Source: Pseudoclavibacter triregionum (GTDB lineage: Bacteria > Actinomycetota > Actinomycetes > Actinomycetales > Microbacteriaceae). From it: a stretch of 64,000 nucleotides of DNA. Both the position numbers and the translations under genes were made by a program. The DNA is taken from positions 1,550,001-1,614,000 of the forward strand of contig OU365335.1 of assembly GCA_910822395.1 (NCBI GenBank), given 5' to 3'. Under the pieces are notes generated by a model. It worked only from the letters and a program-made list of their open reading frames with translations. It made no database searches and was not told the origin of the DNA. Positions 59,912 to 64,000 of this stretch are shown one piece after another (the first letter of the stretch is position 1; every line of letters begins with the position of its first letter).

Positions 59912-60541
59912 CTACCGGAGCTTGGCGATCTCGAGGATGCCGCGCTCGATGGGGAGCACCGAGGCGACGAAGTCGGGGTGGGTCTCGAGCTCGTCGATGA
60001 TGAGGCGCATGCCGGCGGTGAGCGGATCGCGGCGGGCGGGGTTCGCGAGCATCGAGCCGCGCATCGCGCCGAGGGCGAGGATCGTCCCGCCCGGCTTCGC
60101 GAGCCGCAGCGCGTGCTGCAGCCGCGCGGGGAAGCGGGGCGCGTCGTCGGCGATGACGACGAGGTCGTAGGCGGCGTCGCTCATGCGGGCGAGCACCTCG
60201 GCCTCGCTGCCGGCGATGAAGCGGAGCGCGCCGGGGCGGGCGCCGTCGGCGAGGAGCGCGCGGCGGGCGATGCCGCTCCACTCGCCCTGCTCCTCGAGCA
60301 CGGTGAGCTCGGCGGAGGGCGCGCCGCGGCGCAGCCAGAGGGTCGCGGTGCCGATGCCGCCGCCGATCTCGAGGATCCGCCCGGCCCGCACGGCCGCGGT
60401 CACGGTCGAGAGGTGGGCGCCGGCGAGCGGGGAGATGGGACGCAGGCCGAGCTCGAGGGCGAGGACGCGCGCCTCGCGCTGCGCCTCGGACTCCTCGACG
60501 CGCTCGTCGAGGTAGCGGGCGTTGCGCTCGAGGTCGGACAT
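59912..60541 (-). CDS. SAM-dependent O-methyltransferase (class I)
   Basis: 209 residues. Motif I LEIGGGIGTATLWL, acid in TVLEEQGEW, DLVVIADDAPRFP (motif region III) and GGTILALGAMRG resemble the bacterial catechol/caffeoyl-CoA-type O-methyltransferases; the Mg2+-site Asp set is only partly visible. The substrate is unknown. In many actinobacteria it sits beside sigE, anti-sigma and tatB genes; the sigma part is absent here. The start ATG 60541 yields MSDLERNARYLDERVEES. Confidence 0.82.
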   Translation of the reverse strand: MSDLERNARYLDERVEESEAQREARVLALELGLRPISPLAGAHLSTVTAAVRAGRILEIGGGIGTATLWLRRGAPSAELTVLEEQGEWSGIARRALLADGARPGALRFIAGSEAEVLARMSDAAYDLVVIADDAPRFPARLQHALRLAKPGGTILALGAMRGSMLANPARRDPLTAGMRLIIDELETHPDFVASVLPIERGILEIAKLR

Positions 60542-60641
60542 CCCGCCAGCCTAGCGGGGAGGGCTCCGGTGGGCCCCGCGGCGGCGTCGGTGCGGGCTGC
60601 CGGACGCGGCCTGTGACGGATCGTCGAGCCAGCCGGGCGCG

Positions 60642-60647
60642 TATCCT
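60642..60647 (+). promoter_or_regulatory. -10 box TATCCT before tatB
   Basis: TATCCT ends 7 bases before ATG 60655; the intervening GAGGGGC could also be a ribosome-binding site of a slightly longer leader. Confidence 0.5.
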
Positions 60648-60654
60648 GAGGGGC

Positions 60655-61209
60655 ATGTTCGGCCTCACCTTCGAGAAGCTCCTCATCATCGGGGTGATCG
60701 CCGCGTTCATCATCGGGCCGGAGCGGCTGCCGGCCGCCGCGGACAAGCTCGCCCAGGGCGTGCGCTGGTTCCGCGGCCAGGCCACGGACGCCCGCGAGCG
60801 CCTCCGCGACGAGATGGGCGAGGAGTTCGACGAGGTCGACTGGCGCAAGCTCGACCCCCGCCAGTACGACCCCCGCCGGATCATCCGCGACGCGCTCCTC
60901 GAGGACCTCACGCCGGCCGAGCGGGAGGCCGCCCGCCGCGCGGCCTCGATGAAGCCGGGGGATGCCCTGGCGGGCGCGCTCGTGGTGCCGGGCGCCGCGG
61001 GCGCCTCGGCCTCGACGGGGGCTTCGTCCGCAGCATCCGTCTCGGCCGCGGGATCGTCGACGCCGGGCGCCTCGGCCGCCGCAGGATCCGCCTCGCGTCC
61101 GAACTGGGCCGCCACGGGCGACCCGCTGCCCGGCGCCACGGCGGCCGCGGCCTCCACGGCCGCCCTGGCCCAGCCCGCGGGCGCGCCCTTCGACCTCGAA
61201 GCGACCTAA
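60655..61209 (+). CDS. tatB: Sec-independent (Tat) translocase protein TatB
   Basis: 184 residues. MFGLTFEKLLIIGVIAAFIIGPERLPAAADKLAQ is the TatA/B membrane helix plus hinge; the Glu in the first turn and the GPERLP hinge are the family marks. It is followed by an amphipathic helix (about 25-65) and a long Ala/Ser-rich tail. Size and the helix start favour TatB over TatA. It works with TatA/TatC (not in this window) to export folded proteins such as the TAT Rieske lipoprotein. Confidence 0.88.
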   Translation: MFGLTFEKLLIIGVIAAFIIGPERLPAAADKLAQGVRWFRGQATDARERLRDEMGEEFDEVDWRKLDPRQYDPRRIIRDALLEDLTPAEREAARRAASMKPGDALAGALVVPGAAGASASTGASSAASVSAAGSSTPGASAAAGSASRPNWAATGDPLPGATAAAASTAALAQPAGAPFDLEAT

Positions 61210-61234
61210 GTCCCAGACGAGCCGCGCGGCGTCG

Positions 61235-61852
61235 CTAGAACGACACCCGCCGCCGCAGCGGCCGCAGCGTCTCGTCGAAGAGCATCGCGCGGTGCATCGG
61301 CGCGAAGCGCTCGCCCGTGAGCTCCACGGTGCCGACCGGCTGCCAGCGGCCGGCATCGTCGCGCCACGACACGGTCATGACGAGCACCGGCCGAGAGCTG
61401 CCCTGGTAGCTGCGGAGCATGATGCGGCCGGCGCCATCGGGCCGGCGAGGGGGGAGCGCGGCGGGATCGCCCGCCTCGAGCGCCGCGACCCACGCCTCCG
61501 CGTCGGCGCGGGAGCCGTCCAGGAAGAGCGCGTGGTCCTGCAGCGCGGCGCCCGTCTGCCGGTGGGCCTTCCCGAGCAGCGCTGTGGCGGCGAAGGCGAC
61601 CCCCAAGAGCCCGAACGCGACCGCCGCGGTGATGACGAGGCGCGGGTCGCGCCCGCGGCCGTCCCCGCCGCCCTGCGCGCTGATCGCGTCGAGGACGGCC
61701 TGGGGGTCGGGCTGGGCGACGGGGTAGGCGGCCGCCCCGAATCCCGCGAGCATGAGCAGGAGGGCGGGCGCCATCCGGAGGGCGCTCGTGCGCCGGACGA
61801 CGGGCGCGTCGGCTCGGGAGAGGTTCGGATCCTGGTGGCGCACCATGCCCAC
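61235..61852 (-). CDS. Membrane protein, paralog of the next gene
   Basis: 205 residues. Two helices (LRMAPALLLMLAGFGAAAY and LVITAAVAFGLLGVAFAATAL) are followed by a C-terminal domain with RIMLRSYQGSSRPVLVMTVSW and GTVELTGERF. The same pattern (RTYRSDEDRTAVVTMVDV, GMVELTG) is in the upstream gene, so the two are paralogs in a head-to-tail pair. The start may be ATG 61846 instead of 61852. Function unknown. Confidence 0.65.
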   Translation of the reverse strand: MGMVRHQDPNLSRADAPVVRRTSALRMAPALLLMLAGFGAAAYPVAQPDPQAVLDAISAQGGGDGRGRDPRLVITAAVAFGLLGVAFAATALLGKAHRQTGAALQDHALFLDGSRADAEAWVAALEAGDPAALPPRRPDGAGRIMLRSYQGSSRPVLVMTVSWRDDAGRWQPVGTVELTGERFAPMHRAMLFDETLRPLRRRVSF

Positions 61853-61885
61853 AGGCTAGGCGAGCCCATGGGCCTGAATGCGCGC

Positions 61886-61924
61886 GGCCCCGCACCGGAG
61901 CGGTGTCGATCCCGGTGCGGGGCC
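61886..61924 (-). terminator. Terminator between the paralogous membrane genes
   Basis: GGCCCCGCACCGG (61886-61898) pairs perfectly with CCGGTGCGGGGCC (61912-61924), 13-base loop, 16 bases beyond the stop of the upstream minus-strand gene. Confidence 0.8.
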
Positions 61925-61939
61925 GATGTCGCGCCCGAG

Positions 61940-62518
61940 CTAGCCGGCCAGGCCGATCGGCATCGTGAGCTTGCGCGACGACACCTGCGAGTTCGCGGCG
62001 AAGGCGTCGTGGGCCGGGCCCGTGAGCTCGACCATGCCGCTGGGCTTCGCGCCGTTCGTCACGTCGACCATCGTCACGACGGCCGTGCGGTCCTCGTCCG
62101 AGCGGTAGGTGCGGATGAGCAGGGGCGCCTTGTCCTTGCCCTTGCGGCGCTCCTGCCATCCCAGCGGGGCGCCCGCGAGGTAGGCGGCGAGGATGGCGCG
62201 GCCCTCGGCGTTCGGATCGGCCGAGGCGACGCGCGAGGTGCGGCGAGCGAGCGCGCGGCCGGAGGAGCGGAGCTTCCGGAGCTGGGTGCGGCAGAGGAGG
62301 CCCTCGCCGCAGCAGAGCGCGAAGGCGGCGCCGGCCGCGAGGTAGATGATCAGGAGGAAGTCGGCGACGGCGCGGCCGCGGCGCGAGTTGGCGTCGTGGG
62401 CGGCCTCGATGATGCCGTCCCAGTCCATGATCGCGTAGGCGACGAGGGCGAGGCCGGCGAGGATGCCGAGGACGCAGCAGACGATGAGGAGCCAGCGGCG
62501 ACCGGGCGTTCGCGCGCA
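61940..62518 (-). CDS. Membrane protein, start codon missing or frameshifted
   Basis: About 190 residues are clearly coding: two helices (LLIVCCVLGILAGLALVAYAI; ADFLLIIYLAAGAAFALCC, with CCGEGLLC) and a C-terminal domain parallel to the neighbouring paralog. In this frame there is no ATG, GTG or TTG between the first helix and the mrp reading frame upstream; the only near ATG (62519) is one base out of frame (MRANARSP...). A one-base change near 62500 would join MRANAR to PGRRWLLIVCC. The upstream end given here is where I stop, not a proven start. Confidence 0.55.
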   Translation of the reverse strand, partial: CARTPGRRWLLIVCCVLGILAGLALVAYAIMDWDGIIEAAHDANSRRGRAVADFLLIIYLAAGAAFALCCGEGLLCRTQLRKLRSSGRALARRTSRVASADPNAEGRAILAAYLAGAPLGWQERRKGKDKAPLLIRTYRSDEDRTAVVTMVDVTNGAKPSGMVELTGPAHDAFAANSQVSSRKLTMPIGLAG

Positions 62519-62585
62519 TCGCGCGCGGCGGGACGCTGCGAGCCGTCGGTGAATCGAGGGTGAAGAATCTTCGACTGAGTGTCCG

Positions 62586-63788
62586 TCAGCGCGGGGAGAG
62601 GCCGAGGGAACGGCCCGCGAGGCCTCGGGGGCGCGCGGCGAGGGCGCGCGCGGCGGCGGCGAGCGCGATCGCCGCGGGGGAGTCGGGGTGCGCGAGGACG
62701 TGCGGCGTCCCCGCGTCCCCATCCGCGCGGAGGAGCTCGTCGACGGGCACCTCCGCGAGCACCGGCACGGCCTCCACGTCGGATCCATCCGCCGCGCCTG
62801 AGCCGCCGTCCGAGAGCCGCTCGGCCACGAGGCGTCCGCCGCCCTCGCCGAAGAGCGCGAAGCGCGAGCCGTCCGGCATCGTCGCGGGCGACATGGTCTC
62901 GATGACGCCGACGACGCGCTGGCCGGTCTTCCGGGCGAGCGCGCCCGAGCGCCAGGCGACCTCGGCGGCGGCCGGCTGCGGGGTCGTCACGACCACGACC
63001 TCCGCGCCGGGCAGGAGCTGCCCCATCGAGATCGCGATGTCGCCGGTCCCCGGCGGCAGGTCGAGCAGGAGCACGTCGAGATCGCCGAAGTGGACGTCGC
63101 GGAGGAACTGCTCGAGGGTGCGGTGGAGCATGGGTCCGCGCCAGGCGACGATGCCGGCGTGCTCGGGGTCCTCCTCGGCGCCGCCGAGGAACATGCCGAT
63201 CGAGATGACCTTCACGCCGTGGATGACCGGGGGCAGGATGAGCTCGCCCACGCGCGTCGGCCGGGCCGAGCCCGTCTCCGAGCGCTCGTCGGCGCCCTCG
63301 CCCGCGAGCCCCATGAGGCCGGGGATCGAGAAGCCGTGGACGTCCGCGTCGACGAGCCCGACGCGGAGGCCGTCGGCCGCCATCCGGGCCGAGAGGTTCG
63401 CGGCGACCGTCGACTTGCCGACGCCGCCCTTGCCGCTCGTCACGGCGATGACGCGCGTGAGCGAGTCGCGGCCGAAGGGGTGCGCCGAGGGGCGCGAGCC
63501 GCGCAGCCGCTCGGTGAGGGCCGTCCGCTGCTCGGGGGTCATGACGCCGAGCTCCAGCTCCCAGCCGTTCCGGCCGATCGCGCCGGCGACGGCCTCGCGG
63601 ACGTCCCGCTCGATGCGCGAGGCCGCGGGGCAGCCGACGATGGTGAGCCGCACCTCGATGCGGACGATCCCGTCCTCGCCCTCCTCGACGCGCTCGACCA
63701 TGCCGAGCTCGTCGATCGGGCGCCGCAGCTCCGGGTCGACGACCGCGCCGAGGGCCCGCCGGGCCGCCTCGGCGCGCGAGCCGGTCAG
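62586..63788 (-). CDS. mrp: Mrp/ApbC-family P-loop ATPase, with a probable CTG start
   Basis: 400 residues. N-terminal MIP18/DUF59-like domain (SRAEAARRALGAVVDPELRRPIDELG), then the deviant Walker A VTSGKGGVGKSTVAANL, LVDADVHGFSIPGLMG and the DLPPGTGDIAISMGQ motif. It is an iron-sulfur cluster carrier of the cytosol. The CxxC pair near the C-terminus of many ApbC proteins is replaced (ETMSPATMPDGSRFALFG). The usual family start lies before VVDPEL, and the only codon there that follows a Shine-Dalgarno (GAGGAGCGG) is CTG 63788, overlapping the upstream TGA as CTGA. An ATG at 63701 would cut off the conserved N-terminus. Confidence 0.85.
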   Translation of the reverse strand: MTGSRAEAARRALGAVVDPELRRPIDELGMVERVEEGEDGIVRIEVRLTIVGCPAASRIERDVREAVAGAIGRNGWELELGVMTPEQRTALTERLRGSRPSAHPFGRDSLTRVIAVTSGKGGVGKSTVAANLSARMAADGLRVGLVDADVHGFSIPGLMGLAGEGADERSETGSARPTRVGELILPPVIHGVKVISIGMFLGGAEEDPEHAGIVAWRGPMLHRTLEQFLRDVHFGDLDVLLLDLPPGTGDIAISMGQLLPGAEVVVVTTPQPAAAEVAWRSGALARKTGQRVVGVIETMSPATMPDGSRFALFGEGGGRLVAERLSDGGSGAADGSDVEAVPVLAEVPVDELLRADGDAGTPHVLAHPDSPAAIALAAAARALAARPRGLAGRSLGLSPR

Positions 63789-64000
63789 CGCCGCTCCTCG
63801 CCGCGGGCGCGCTCCTGGCGCTCGCGGATCGCGGCCGCGCGAGGGCGCGAGGCAGGGCGCTCGGCGTCGTCGTCGAGCACGGGGATGCCGCGCTCCTTGT
63901 CCTCGTCGAGCTCCTCGATGTCCTCGAGGAGGGCGCGGAGCTCGGCGCGGATGAAGTCCTTCGTCGCCATGTCCTTCACGAGGATGCGCAGGGCGACGAT
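63785..64000 (-). CDS. C-terminal part of a DUF1003-like protein
   Basis: Runs in from the right edge; 71 residues visible. VALRILVKDMATKDFIRAELRALLEDIEEL resembles the C-terminal helical end of actinobacterial DUF1003 membrane proteins, then an acidic tail (LDEDKERGIPVLDDDAERP) and Arg/Glu-rich end RERQERARGEERR. Its TGA overlaps the presumed CTG of mrp, a pairing (DUF1003-mrp) common in actinobacteria. Identity is a guess from this short fragment. Confidence 0.55.
   Translation of the reverse strand: MVALRILVKDMATKDFIRAELRALLEDIEELDEDKERGIPVLDDDAERPASRPRAAAIRERQERARGEERR

Noticed and set aside
61940-62518. Pseudogene call for the membrane protein without start
   Set aside because: Frame, helices and C-terminal domain are intact and similar to its paralog; a one-base error or rare start explains it better than decay.

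Overview
The window is very GC-rich, with dense genes, GTG/TTG starts, many 4-base stop/start overlaps and many TAnnnT boxes placed 6-7 bases before a start codon. Together with a mycothiol-type TIGR03085 protein, DUF3117, actinobacterial DapD/DapC, monomeric isocitrate dehydrogenase and class-E-type LAxTG sorting, this points to an actinobacterium, probably Microbacteriaceae (Agrococcus-like). That placement is an inference from protein character, not from a search.

Layout. (a) 1-6122 is a scarred mobile region: a luciferase-like monooxygenase gene cut after 83 codons, a mercury module (merR, divergent merA with a textbook MerR operator, and a MerF-like membrane protein), a fragment of a plasmid-type membrane protein, an IS3 orfA remnant, a complete ISL3-family element, and a dacB-type gene that has lost its 5' end. 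(b) 6.2-18.9 kb is core and unknown: two paralogous zinc-ribbon proteins, DUF2316, SUFU-like and Nfu genes, a FeoB lacking its GTPase domain, a TRIC channel, DUF1905, TIGR03085, SRPBCC, an MHS transporter, an aminotransferase, a patatin and a secreted PKD/lipoprotein pair. (c) 19-34 kb: a GH13 hydrolase, the AmmeMemoRadiSam pair, YchJ, a ferredoxin-reductase-like flavoprotein, a Kef antiporter, a lamin-tail surface protein, monomeric NADP-isocitrate dehydrogenase, a DJ-1/PfpI protein, then a decayed PAP2 gene abutting a decayed FAD dehydrogenase. (d) 34-48 kb: a secreted/membrane protein, a Rieske lipoprotein, malQ, a DCC1-CPBP pair, and an oligopeptide ABC transporter (oppA-B-C-DF) split by an antisense PH-domain gene. 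(e) 47.8-64 kb: typA, a membrane protein-fdxA-dapC overlap operon, gltA, an alpha/beta hydrolase, dapD and dapE (lysine/diaminopimelate pathway), a mannosyltransferase, sodA, DUF3117, an O-methyltransferase, tatB, two paralogous membrane proteins, mrp and the end of a DUF1003-like gene.

Three themes stand out. Short tandem duplications of 19, 8 and 45 bp change three coding regions (PAP2, FAD dehydrogenase, OppB). Several families of palindromic intergenic repeats recur in unrelated gene contexts: ~70-bp bulged palindromes with five copies, and GGTGGTTTCGAGACG-type units at four loci. Leaderless promoters appear to be common. The least understood functional unit is the AmmeMemoRadiSam pair, here with its Memo and AMMECR1 parts fused and translationally coupled to the radical SAM gene. 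No rRNA, tRNA or CRISPR array was recognised.
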